A stretch of 26,504 nucleotides of DNA from positions 1 to 26,504 of the forward strand of contig JAFGJR010000031.1 of assembly GCA_016928975.1 (NCBI GenBank), in the 5' to 3' direction. Positions 1 through 5,850 of the stretch are shown one piece after another; the stretch's first letter is position 1, and every line of letters starts with the position of its first letter. Both the position numbers and the translations under genes were made by a program. Source of the stretch: Sedimentisphaerales bacterium (GTDB taxonomy: Bacteria > Planctomycetota > Phycisphaerae > Sedimentisphaerales > SG8-4). The notes under the pieces are model-generated. The model was not told the origin of the DNA and ran no database searches. It saw nothing but the letters and a program-made list of their open reading frames with translations.

Positions 1-85
1 CAGCCTACGGAGATCACTGCGGTGGGTCCATTTTCGATGCCGATTCTACTCCCCGACGTGGGGCCCTTTTACATGCCGATTTCCA
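1..85. mobile_element. Probable terminus of an IS21-family element (partial)
   Basis: Two similar 24-bp blocks lie 36 bp apart at 22-45 and 58-81. On the minus strand they share AATCGGCAT, AAAA and a GGNCCCAC end. Closely spaced repeated blocks of this kind, with a GGCAT...AAAA...CCCAC pattern and an outer end beginning TG, are typical of IS21-family ends, where the transposase binds multiple internal repeats. The outer tip would be TGGAAATCGG on the minus strand, ending near 85, with the element body left of the window. No transposase gene is visible, so this rests on the terminal repeats alone. Confidence 0.42.
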
Positions 86-166
86 GGCTCAGATTCCATA
101 GAGCGTTTCCAACGAGGAAGACTCCGTTAGCCCCGTATTGTCCCCGTGCAAGCCGGTATCGGATAT

Positions 167-210
167 GTAGTACGCCATGGGTTGGCCCTTGTTTATAGGG
201 TGTAACCCTA
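167..210 (-). promoter_or_regulatory. Regulatory palindrome copy A with -10-like hexamer
   Basis: The palindrome TAGGGTGTAACCCTA at 196-210 is perfect in its six-base arms. On the minus strand a -10-like TACTAC (167-172) follows after 23 bp, the same geometry as the other copies. The transcript would run leftward and reach the presumed IS21 end at about 85, so no downstream gene is visible. Confidence 0.55.
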
Positions 211-314
211 CCTGGGACTATCAGGCGTACTACCCGAACGCAGACGCGGCCACGGGGAGGGTTTTCTCCCCAACGAGTCCGACAAGAATCTCGGCCGAGC
301 CAGGGACTGGCGGC

Positions 315-479
315 TCAGAAGCCGCGGGGGATGTACCCGAAGAGCAGGAGCACCAGCACGACCACGAATAGCAGCCCTAAGAGGCTGCTGGGGAAGTAAC
401 CCCAATGGCGGCTGTAGCCCCACCTGGGCAGGCCACCCAAGAGCAGCACGATCAACACAAGTAGTAGTATGAATCCCAT
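315..479 (-). CDS. DUF3309 family small membrane protein
   Basis: The 54-residue protein begins MGFILLLVLIVLLLGG and has two hydrophobic segments (about residues 2-16 and 33-50). These flank a short loop rich in Trp, Tyr, Pro and Arg (PRWGYSRHWGYFPSS). This two-helix layout with the aromatic WGY loop is the hallmark of the DUF3309 family of tiny inner-membrane proteins, whose function is unknown. A good ribosome binding site (GAAAGGA) lies 8 nt before the ATG. It is the last gene of a minus-strand set reading BON-like, DUF2934, DUF3309, with no internal promoter seen, so it is probably co-transcribed from the element at 1154-1198. A role in stress or envelope adaptation is inferred only from the neighbours. 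Confidence 0.8.
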   Translation of the reverse strand: MGFILLLVLIVLLLGGLPRWGYSRHWGYFPSSLLGLLFVVVLVLLLFGYIPRGF

Positions 480-581
480 AATGGATTCCTTTCGATGTTC
501 TCAACAACGACCGAGGCCGCTGCCGTGGACGTCACGCGCAGCCCCCGCCTGTATGGTTCAGTAGGCCGCGAGGTCCCCGAC

Positions 582-836
582 CTAGTCTTGGTCTTCCGTA
601 CCCCGTCCGGCTTGCAGCCAGTTCTCTTGATTCTTCAACTCCTGTTCGGCTTGCAGCCAGTTCCGTTCGCTTTGGCCCTGCCGGCAATCCTTCTCGACGT
701 AAATCTCATACGCGCGCTTGGCAATGTCTTTGTGCGTAGGCATGGTGGTAGCTGTCGGCCCGGGATGCGAGGCTTTGTGCCCCTGTTGCATTGCGGACAT
801 CTGCGTTGCTTTCGACTGAGTCATGTACTTACTCAT
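582..836 (-). CDS. DUF2934 domain protein
   Basis: The 84-aa protein carries a DUF2934 domain in its C-terminal half: DIAKRAYEIYVEK, a variable loop, then NWLQAEQELK. DUF2934 is a short helical domain of unknown function common in soil and planctomycete bacteria. I chose the ATG at 836 because AAGGA lies about 8 nt upstream; the TTG at 851 has no such support. The N-terminus is Ser/Thr/Met/Gln rich and probably disordered. The 3' end has an in-frame 39-bp duplication: the DNA GGCTTGCAGCCAGTT occurs twice (near 609 and 648), so NWLQA appears twice and the second copy degenerates. The gene starts 11 nt after the BON-like gene and is followed by DUF3309, an apparent three-gene operon. Confidence 0.8.
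   Translation of the reverse strand: MSKYMTQSKATQMSAMQQGHKASHPGPTATTMPTHKDIAKRAYEIYVEKDCRQGQSERNWLQAEQELKNQENWLQAGRGTEDQD
609..663. repeat. 39-bp in-frame tandem duplication inside the DUF2934 gene
   Basis: GGCTTGCAGCCAGTTC starts at about 609 and again at about 648. The 39-bp period is 13 codons, so the reading frame is kept and the C-terminal NWLQA motif is repeated. Confidence 0.75.
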
Positions 837-847
837 AGAATCTTCCT

Positions 848-1099
848 TCAAGAATCAGAACGAGGGCCGTCAGTCACACACGGCTGCTCATGGTTATCAG
901 ATCGCGCGGCAGCACGGTATGGTGCGATGACGGGGTTCTCTGCAGCGCCGTTCCGGACCTTTTCACCCAACACAATTACGCCTTCGTTCGTCTCGGCCTT
1001 GGTATGGTAGACACTGGTCGAGTGATGGTACAGCGTTATCCTGACGAGGCTGGTGATGGAGGTAGCATTGACGATCGCCAGTGGATGCATCTCGCTCAT
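848..1099 (-). CDS. BON-domain-like small protein
   Basis: The 83-aa protein has a stretch (about residues 16-53: LVRITLYHHSTSV, HTKAETNEGVIVLGEKVRNGAAE) that fits the first two thirds of a BON domain, including the beta strand with GV-V-L-G. BON proteins are usually small periplasmic or envelope stress proteins that bind membranes or ligands. No signal peptide is visible. After residue 55 the sequence (NPVIAPYRAAARSDN) no longer follows the BON pattern, so the C-terminus may be divergent or frameshifted. The start has AAGGGAG 5 nt upstream. It is the first gene after regulatory copy B and would have a leader of about 48 nt. The gene is probably real, but the BON assignment is by eye only. 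Confidence 0.55.
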   Translation of the reverse strand: MSEMHPLAIVNATSITSLVRITLYHHSTSVYHTKAETNEGVIVLGEKVRNGAAENPVIAPYRAAARSDNHEQPCVTDGPRSDS

Positions 1100-1153
1100 C
1101 GCACTCCCTTTCGGTTGTTGCTTTCATTGTGTCTTGGATTCATCATGGAAGAC

Positions 1154-1198
1154 ATGCTACATCATGGGCCGGCCTCTCATCTATGGGGTGTAACCCTA
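1154..1198 (-). promoter_or_regulatory. Regulatory palindrome copy B with -10-like hexamer, upstream of the BON/DUF2934/DUF3309 genes
   Basis: The imperfect palindrome TGGGGTGTAACCCTA occupies 1184-1198. On the minus strand, TAGCAT (1154-1159) follows after 24 bp. The first downstream start codon is at 1099. Its flanks are related to copies A, C, D and E (GGCC...CTATGGGGT and CGAAA...GGTC), pointing to common descent of the promoter block. Confidence 0.6.
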
Positions 1199-1359
1199 CC
1201 CGGAAATATTGGATACACCGCTCGAAAACGGACCCGGTCGCCGGAAACATCCGCCGAGCCGGACAAGTTGGCGAAAGCCCAATGAGCTTAGGTTGCCCCC
1301 AGTCCGCAGGCAATTCCCTGAAGAGCATCGGAGTTCTGGCCGTTTGCGATGCGGCAGTC

Positions 1360-1695
1360 TTACCCGGTCATTTGAAGACTTGCCAAGGCGGTGAATCTGT
1401 CTTCTGCAAACTCAAACAGATCATCAAGTCGGGCGATTGTGAAGACGCCCCTTGTTCCTGGTGCGACACTACAGAGAGTCAGCTTGTGCCCGCAGTCATT
1501 CAAGAGCCTCCGCAGCTCCGAGAGCCCGCCAAGGCATGCACCGCCCACAACATCAACGTGAGAGAAATCAATCACGACATCACAATCGCCCCTGTCTCGC
1601 GTCATTCCTATGACGGTCTGCAACTCGTTCTGCTTCTCCAACTCCCAAGGTAGATCCACAACGATCACATCTTCTGACCAACGGTGAATACTCAT
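1360..1695 (-). CDS. STAS-domain protein (anti-sigma-factor-antagonist-like)
   Basis: The 111-aa single-domain protein has the STAS fold pattern: the N-terminal strand DVIVVDLPWELEKQNE, the central strand CDVVIDFSHVDVV, the helix LGGLSELRRLLNDCG, then LTLCSVAP and the closing helix LDDLFEFAEDRFTAL. STAS proteins of the SpoIIAA/RsbV type are phosphorylated on a Ser or Thr in the loop before the LG helix. Here that loop reads GGACLGG and has no Ser or Thr, so classical phospho-switching is doubtful. The ATG at 1695 is preferred because AGAGG lies upstream; an in-frame TTG at 1776 would add an unsupported leader. It is downstream of regulatory copy C with a leader of about 220 nt. A second STAS protein is encoded at 6668-7039. 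Confidence 0.75.
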   Translation of the reverse strand: MSIHRWSEDVIVVDLPWELEKQNELQTVIGMTRDRGDCDVVIDFSHVDVVGGACLGGLSELRRLLNDCGHKLTLCSVAPGTRGVFTIARLDDLFEFAEDRFTALASLQMTG

Positions 1696-1920
1696 TCCTG
1701 GCCTCTCTTTCCGGCCCCATCCTGCGGCTCCCTTAAGAAGATGGAGATCGCCCACAACAAGGGGTTCTGTTTTCAATGAGCTACGGGTTCACCGCAGGCT
1801 GGTGTCTCCGTCACCAACCGGCAGCGATCAACGACCCTTCCTCCTCCTGGTCTCCTCCATGGTCGTCTGGTTCTCCAGCCTCCTGCGCTTTCCATACGAT
1901 GTCTTGGGATCTGCCATAGG

Positions 1921-1964
1921 ATACTACGTTACACGTCGGCCCTCTCCTATGGGGTGTTGCCCTA
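1921..1964 (-). promoter_or_regulatory. Regulatory palindrome copy C with -10-like hexamer, upstream of STAS gene 1
   Basis: TGGGGTGTTGCCCTA at 1950-1964 is the least symmetric copy (GTTG in place of GTAA). The minus-strand -10-like TAGTAT (1921-1926) follows after 23 bp. The first credible gene downstream is the STAS gene starting at 1695. Confidence 0.5.
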
Positions 1965-2143
1965 CCCGCAACCATTGTGGGTGCTGCGCGAAAAGAGATC
2001 TGGTCACCGGGCAAGTTTGACAGACCGGACAGGTTTTCGGGCAATCCCCGACAGACGCCAAGCCAAGTCCTCGTGGCGATTCCCACCGTCTTGGGGAATT
2101 GACAACCTGTCATCCACACGGCCTCGTGGGACAAATCAGATGG

Positions 2144-2188
2144 TGGGGTCTTTACCCTATAGACGGATGGAAGCACCTGTCGGACAAT
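2144..2188 (+). promoter_or_regulatory. Plus-facing regulatory palindrome copy F with -10-like hexamer, in front of the kinase fossil
   Basis: TGGGGT-CTTT-ACCCTA (2144-2159, N4 centre) is followed 23 bp later by GACAAT (2183-2188). This is the unit-1 counterpart of the kinase promoter at 2676-2719, but it now drives only the decayed 5' fragment at 2242-2307. Confidence 0.45.
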
Positions 2189-2241
2189 AACACTGAATTC
2201 GTGGCTCGCCAATAAAGGCCGAGAATCCCTGGTGGCGGGAC

Positions 2242-2307
2242 AACAGCGAGTTGCGCGGTTTGTCGCGGTGATATCAGCCAGCACTGCAAGAACACCGGGA
2301 GCAATGA
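2242..2307 (+). pseudogene. Fossil of the histidine kinase N-terminus
   Basis: In the kinase-like frame this stretch reads SELRGLSR*YQPALQEHREQ*, against TKLTGLSRQYHAALQKHLEQ at the start of the intact kinase (from 2827). The similarity is continuous and in one frame but interrupted by two TGA codons (2269 and 2305). The intact gene's start-codon region is missing here because of a deletion of about 50 bp relative to unit 2. It is the 5' end of a duplicated kinase gene left by the tandem duplication, and is probably not translated. Confidence 0.7.
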
Positions 2308-2449
2308 CCACGGGTTCGCCGCCGGCTGGTGCCTCCATGCACCAGTCGGCAGCAATCTGTGAGCCTCCTTGCCCGTGGTCTCCTTTATGGTCATCTGGTT
2401 CTCCAGCCTTCCTTGTTGTCCCTATTGCATTCTGAGGTCTACGAGCGAG

Positions 2450-2494
2450 TATATTGCGCCAGGGACCGATTATTTTCTATGGGGTATTACCCTA
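2450..2494 (-). promoter_or_regulatory. Regulatory palindrome copy D with -10-like hexamer (no intact gene downstream)
   Basis: TGGGGTATTACCCTA lies at 2480-2494, and minus-strand AATATA (2450-2455) follows after 24 bp; TATACT two bases further is an alternative. The segment downstream is duplicated DNA without a recognisable gene, so this copy may be an orphan of the duplication. Confidence 0.45.
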
Positions 2495-2675
2495 CCTGCG
2501 ATTACTGAACGTACCGGGAGAAAGGGGATCTGTTCGATGGGAGAGTGCGACAGGCTGGGTAGGTCTTCGGGCTATCCCAGACGGACGCCGAGCCAGGTCC
2601 TTGCGCCGTCTGTTCCCACGGTCTTGGGGATCGCCAACCCGTCGTCCACGTTGCCGGATGGATCAAACGAGCCGG

Positions 2676-2719
2676 TCGGGTTTCACCCTATAGACAGATT
2701 GCAGCAACTGTTGGATAAT
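2676..2719 (+). promoter_or_regulatory. Regulatory palindrome copy G with -10 hexamer, promoter of the two-component operon
   Basis: TCGGGT-TTC-ACCCTA (2676-2690) is followed 23 bp later by a good -10, GATAAT (2714-2719). The predicted start near 2726 gives a leader of about 95 nt before the kinase ATG at 2821. The palindrome would be centred close to -43, a position typical of an activator that contacts RNA polymerase. If the response regulator at 3993 binds it, the operon is autoregulated. Confidence 0.6.
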
Positions 2720-2820
2720 GGGCATTGATAGTGGCTCGCCAGCAGAGGGTTGGACATCCCTGATGGCGGAACAACAACGGATGCTTGCCCGAACGGTGGC
2801 ACGTAGATTCGGGGTGGCTT

Positions 2821-3960
2821 ATGGAAACCAAGTTGACCGGCTTGTCGCGGCAATATCACGCCGCACTGCAAAAACACCTCGAACAAGGGCCGCGGGCGAG
2901 CCCGCAGTCCGCGGATGGGCTGGGGCGCCAGGCCCTGGCCATCGGGCTGGAGACGTTGGACCTGGCCAGGATTCACGAGCAGGCGATGATTGCACTGGCG
3001 TCGCCGAGGCGCTCACCCGGAACCAGAGACGGCAAGGTCAAACGGGCACAGGCTTTCTTCATCAAGGCAGTCACGCCGATTGAGAAGACTCATCGGGCCA
3101 CGATGGAGGCCAATGTCCGCCTGAATCAACTGAACCGGACGCTGCGCCGGCGCACTGTGGAGTTGGCTGCCGCGAATCGGAAGCTGAAACGGGAGATCGT
3201 CCGACGGCACACCGTGGAGAAGGCCCTGAAGGAAAGCCAGCAGCACTACAGCCTGCTGTTGGAGCAGTCCCATCACATACACGAGCAGTTGCGGCATCTG
3301 TCCCGCCAGATTCTGTCTGCCCAGGAGGAAGAACGAAGGAGGATCAGCCGCGACCTTCATGATGAAGTCGCGCAGGTCTTGACGGGTGTCAATCTCCATC
3401 TGGCAACGCTGAAAAAGGAGGTCACGGCCGACACGAGAGACGTCAAGAAAAAGATCACCCGCACGCAGAGGCTCGTAGAAAAGTCAGTGAACGTCGTGCA
3501 TCGGTTTGCCGGTCAATTGCGCCCGCCGGCGTTGGATGACCTGGGGCTGATTCCCGCCCTCCATTCTTACATGAGGGACTTCGCGAGCCAGACGGGCATC
3601 CCCATTCGCTTCGCGAGCTTCACTCGCGGCAGGACTACACTATTGGACAGTGCCAAGCGGACGGTGCTCTATCGCGTCGCCCAGGAAGCGCTCGCCAATG
3701 TTGCCAGGCATGCGCAAGCCACTCTGGTGAAAGTGAGCATCCAGAAACTGGATGGCCACATTCGCATGGAAATCAAAGACAACGGCAAGTCGTTTCAGGT
3801 GCAAGGCGTGTTGCCCGCCAGAAAGAGCAAGGGTCTGGGGTTGCTCGGCATGCGCGAGCGAGTGGAGATGGTCGGCGGCCGCTTCACCGTCGAATCCTCA
3901 CCGGGCAAAGGCACCACGATCCGAGCGGAGATTCCGTTCGCCAACGGTGCCCGAGATTAG
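2821..3960 (+). CDS. Soluble NarL-system sensor histidine kinase (HisKA_3 / HATPase_c)
   Basis: The 379-aa kinase has no membrane segment. Residues 1-60 form a helical N-terminal domain (LTGLSRQYHAALQKHLEQ ... LETLDLARIHEQAM), probably a cytosolic input domain. Residues 85-170 are a long coiled coil. The dimerisation and phosphoacceptor region ERRRISRDLHDEVAQVL places the phospho-His at about H180. The ATPase domain has an N box (RVAQEALANVARHAQ, about 286-300), a G1 box DNGKSF in which the usual second Gly is replaced, and a G2 box GLGLLGMRERVEMVGG at 338-353. I chose ATG 2821 because GGGGTGG precedes it; an in-frame TTG at 2785 would add 12 residues. The response regulator gene follows 32 nt downstream. 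Promoter copy G precedes it, and its 5' end belongs to the local tandem duplication. The signal sensed is unknown. Confidence 0.9.
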   Translation: METKLTGLSRQYHAALQKHLEQGPRASPQSADGLGRQALAIGLETLDLARIHEQAMIALASPRRSPGTRDGKVKRAQAFFIKAVTPIEKTHRATMEANVRLNQLNRTLRRRTVELAAANRKLKREIVRRHTVEKALKESQQHYSLLLEQSHHIHEQLRHLSRQILSAQEEERRRISRDLHDEVAQVLTGVNLHLATLKKEVTADTRDVKKKITRTQRLVEKSVNVVHRFAGQLRPPALDDLGLIPALHSYMRDFASQTGIPIRFASFTRGRTTLLDSAKRTVLYRVAQEALANVARHAQATLVKVSIQKLDGHIRMEIKDNGKSFQVQGVLPARKSKGLGLLGMRERVEMVGGRFTVESSPGKGTTIRAEIPFANGARD

Positions 3961-3992
3961 ACTTCTCATGGATTCTGCAAGGGCCAGTCTTT

Positions 3993-4670
3993 ATGCAGCG
4001 AATCACGGTCCTACTGGCTGAGGACCACATGATCGTCCGCGAGGGACTTCGGGCATTACTGGAGGCGGAAGGCGATATGGAGGTGGTCGGCGAAGCCCAG
4101 ACCGGCCGCGAAGCGGTCCAACTGACCAAGCGACTCCGTCCCGACGTGGTTGTCATGGACATCGCGATGCCGCTGCTCAATGGTCTCGAAGCTACCCGGC
4201 GAATTCTCAATGCCGTTCCCGCCGCCAAAGTGCTCATGCTCTCCGCGCATGGTGATGACGAGTACATCCGGCAAGTAGTCCTGTTGGGCGCGGCGGGATA
4301 TCTGATCAAACAAACGTCCGCCGATCTCCTGTCCAAGGCGATCCGGGAAGTCCACACAGGAAACACGTTCTTCAGTCCGTCCATTGCCAGTCGCCTGCAT
4401 AGTCTCTCTCTCGAGTCGCCAGATAGGTGCGGATCGCTGAAGAAGAAGAAAGCTGCCTTGAGTTCGCGCGAAGTCGAGGTGCTGCAACTGATTGCTGAGG
4501 GCAAAGCCAACAAACAAGTCGCAAGGGAGCTTGGCATCAGCATCAAGACGGTGGAGAAGCATCGGCAACATCTCATGAGCAAGCTGGACCTCCACGACAC
4601 CGCGGGGCTCACTCGCTACGCCATCGCGGCGGGGATCATCGAAAGCCGCGTCCAGGTGACCATCATCTAA
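3993..4670 (+). CDS. NarL/FixJ-family DNA-binding response regulator
   Basis: The 225-aa protein is a complete two-domain regulator. The receiver domain (1-122) has the acidic pocket E10/D11, the phosphoacceptor D56 in VVVMDIAMP, S84 in the LSAH switch position and K106. A Lys-rich linker (149-155) leads to a LuxR-type helix-turn-helix (about 157-213) with LSSREVEVLQLIAEG and the recognition helix ISIKTVEKHRQHLMSKL. It should be phosphorylated by the adjacent kinase and act as a dimeric transcription regulator. The likely target is the TRGGGT-N3-ACCCTA palindrome found seven times nearby, because staphylococcal NreC of the same family recognises a similar inverted repeat with AGGG and CCCT arms. 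The link is inferred, not demonstrated. Confidence 0.93.
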   Translation: MQRITVLLAEDHMIVREGLRALLEAEGDMEVVGEAQTGREAVQLTKRLRPDVVVMDIAMPLLNGLEATRRILNAVPAAKVLMLSAHGDDEYIRQVVLLGAAGYLIKQTSADLLSKAIREVHTGNTFFSPSIASRLHSLSLESPDRCGSLKKKKAALSSREVEVLQLIAEGKANKQVARELGISIKTVEKHRQHLMSKLDLHDTAGLTRYAIAAGIIESRVQVTII

Positions 4671-4752
4671 CGACTCTCCGCCGTTTTCGGCGTCGCCACC
4701 CGGCGAAGTGACTTCCCATGGTTCTGGGACTGGCCATCGTAACAAGATAGCC

Positions 4753-4908
4753 TTACCCTTTCCGTGCGGTCTCGGGCGTGGGATTTGGCTTTCTGTGGTG
4801 ATACTTTTCCCTTCGAATCTGCTCATTCCAGATCGCCTTGGTCTGGTCCTCTGAGCCGCTGAACGGGTTCTCGGTGCCGCGCGATTTGCGATATTCAGTA
4901 TTCGTCAT
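4753..4908 (-). CDS. Small hypothetical protein downstream of csrA
   Basis: A 51-aa reading frame lies on the minus strand, MTNTEYRKSRGTENPF ... DQTKAIWNEQIRREKYHHRK. It is strongly charged, with alternating acidic and basic residues and no hydrophobic segment. In-frame ATGs at 4917 and 4920 offer alternative starts; none has a strong ribosome binding site. It lies 119 nt past the csrA stop and could share its transcript. I recognise no family. The helical IWNEQIRREKYHHRK segment looks protein-like rather than random, but the evidence for a real gene is modest. Confidence 0.4.
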   Translation of the reverse strand: MTNTEYRKSRGTENPFSGSEDQTKAIWNEQIRREKYHHRKPNPTPETARKG

Positions 4909-5027
4909 ATTGGACATCATTCACATCGAAATGGGGGCACAGTCCTCTACGAGAGCGGACTTCAGCTTTCGTCAGGACTGCCCACGTCACTCGGTACATG
5001 TTGTCTGCAAAGCGGATGCACGCAACT

Positions 5028-5234
5028 CTATGTACTGCTTCGTCCAGTGTTCCCGATTCCACCCGTCAGCCGGTTCAGGCCTACGCGGTCATAGATTTCC
5101 CGCCGATGAACCGATACCTGCCGTGGAGCGTCTATGCCCAGCCGGACGTTACGTCCTCGAATGCCGACAACTGTGACCTTGATGTCATCACCGATCATGA
5201 TGCTCTCTTCGTTGCGTCGTGACAGAACAAGCAT
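5028..5234 (-). CDS. csrA: Carbon storage regulator CsrA
   Basis: The 68-aa protein begins MLVLSRRNEESIMIGDDIKV and continues VTVVGIRGRNVRLGIDAP and VHRREIYDR, which is the full CsrA pattern. CsrA is a homodimeric RNA-binding protein that binds GGA motifs in mRNA leaders and blocks or alters translation. The RNA-contacting L4 and the R44-equivalent in the VHRREI strand are present. The C-terminus extends about 15 residues beyond the core (GGIGNTGRSST). The ATG at 5234 has GGGAGGA 5 nt upstream; the longer in-frame opening to 5351 runs into the promoter block and is not used. Regulatory copy E lies directly upstream and implies a leader of about 24 nt. In some bacteria csrA sits with flagellar genes; here it is among stress-type genes. 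Confidence 0.95.
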   Translation of the reverse strand: MLVLSRRNEESIMIGDDIKVTVVGIRGRNVRLGIDAPRQVSVHRREIYDRVGLNRLTGGIGNTGRSST

Positions 5235-5264
5235 ACCCATCCTCCCAGAAAGGCCACTGTAAAT

Positions 5265-5308
5265 ATGATACGACACAGGGAGGCCCTCCTCTATGGGGTA
5301 TAACCCTA
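5265..5308 (-). promoter_or_regulatory. Regulatory palindrome copy E with -10 hexamer, csrA promoter
   Basis: TGGGGTATAACCCTA (5294-5308) has GGGT and ACCC arms. Minus-strand TATCAT (5265-5270) follows after 23 bp. Homology to unit 2 continues upstream to about 5480, including GGGCCATCCCCGA matching GGGCTATCCCAGA, so this is a dispersed copy of the same promoter block. Confidence 0.65.
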
Positions 5309-5505
5309 CCTGACACGATTGGATGTACTGCCCGAAATTGAGCGAGGCCACCAGCCTGGGCCATCCCCGAAGGATGCAGAGCCAAACCGCTGCGGGATGC
5401 AGTCCCGAGGTCTACGGAATGCAACGGCCTATCATCCACATTGCCCGACAGGCAGGATCGGCGCCTCTGTGGCTCACCTCATCCTATCGCTGACTCCCCA
5501 GCGCG

Positions 5506-5796
5506 TTATTCAATTCCCATCTCGGTTTTCAGTTGAGCCTCGGCTTCACGCCAGTTCTCGTCATCCCGATCGCGCGGGCACCCGCGTTCCAGCCAGATAG
5601 CCATTGCCCGCTCCGCGATCAAGTCACAGGTCAGTACTACGGCTTGAAGGGCGGCGCGTGGTTTCAGGATAGATCCATCCCGCTTCGCCTTCTCAGGACT
5701 CGCACCGTGACGTGGGATAATCTTTGTGCTACAGGCTCGAACATCGTTGTCCGCTGTCTGCGCAATGTCACCGTGGGCTCTCCTGTAAGCCTTCAT
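5506..5796 (-). CDS. DUF2934 domain protein (second copy)
   Basis: The 96-aa protein has a C-terminal DUF2934 domain: LIAERAMAIWLERGCPRDRDDENWREAEAQLKTE. The N-terminal 55 residues are basic and show no known motif. The ATG at 5796 is chosen because AGGAGG lies 5 nt upstream. It follows the RRM gene by 54 nt and is probably co-transcribed with it. It differs clearly in sequence from the DUF2934 protein at 582-836, so the two are not recent duplicates. Confidence 0.78.
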   Translation of the reverse strand: MKAYRRAHGDIAQTADNDVRACSTKIIPRHGASPEKAKRDGSILKPRAALQAVVLTCDLIAERAMAIWLERGCPRDRDDENWREAEAQLKTEMGIE

Positions 5797-5850
5797 GAAT
5801 CCTCCTGTATGCCCCAACAAAGGGCGTTCATCGATGTGATCCTATTGCAG

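Larger units (their letters stand above)
1783..2307. repeat. Unit 1 of an imperfect tandem duplication of about 530 bp
   Basis: This unit aligns with 2308-2875 at an offset of 528-532 bp over most of its length. Shared anchors include GGTTCTCCAGCC (1869 and 2397), the minus-facing palindrome (1950 and 2480), the plus-facing palindrome (2144 and 2676), the -10-like site (2183 and 2714) and TTGTCGCGG (2260 and 2842). After about 2240 the offset rises to 582 because unit 1 lacks about 50 bp, including the kinase start codon. The sequence just before 1783 (CAATGAGCTACGGGTTC) resembles the unit junction, so an even older copy may have existed. Confidence 0.8.
2308..2875. repeat. Unit 2 of the tandem duplication, running into the kinase gene
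   Basis: This unit holds promoter copies D (minus) and G (plus) and the intact first codons of the kinase. It is the functional partner of the decayed unit at 1783-2307. On the minus strand, 2308-2450 has no convincing reading frame even though promoter D points at it. Confidence 0.75.

Noticed and set aside
208..507. 99-codon minus-strand frame
   Set aside because: It is out of frame with the DUF3309 gene that occupies the same strand and has a clear family pattern and ribosome binding site.
495..1653. Plus-strand frames of 131-190 codons across the left island
   Set aside because: They overlap better-supported minus-strand genes and the promoter blocks, and the translations have no family features.
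1828..1917. 29-aa Lys/Arg-rich ORF on the minus strand just after promoter C
   Set aside because: Its ATG lies at or upstream of the predicted transcript start, has no ribosome binding site, and the equivalent frame in the duplicated unit 2 is broken.
4056..4826. Minus-strand frame of 256 codons opposite the response regulator
   Set aside because: It is a shadow of the regulator gene, with no recognisable motif.
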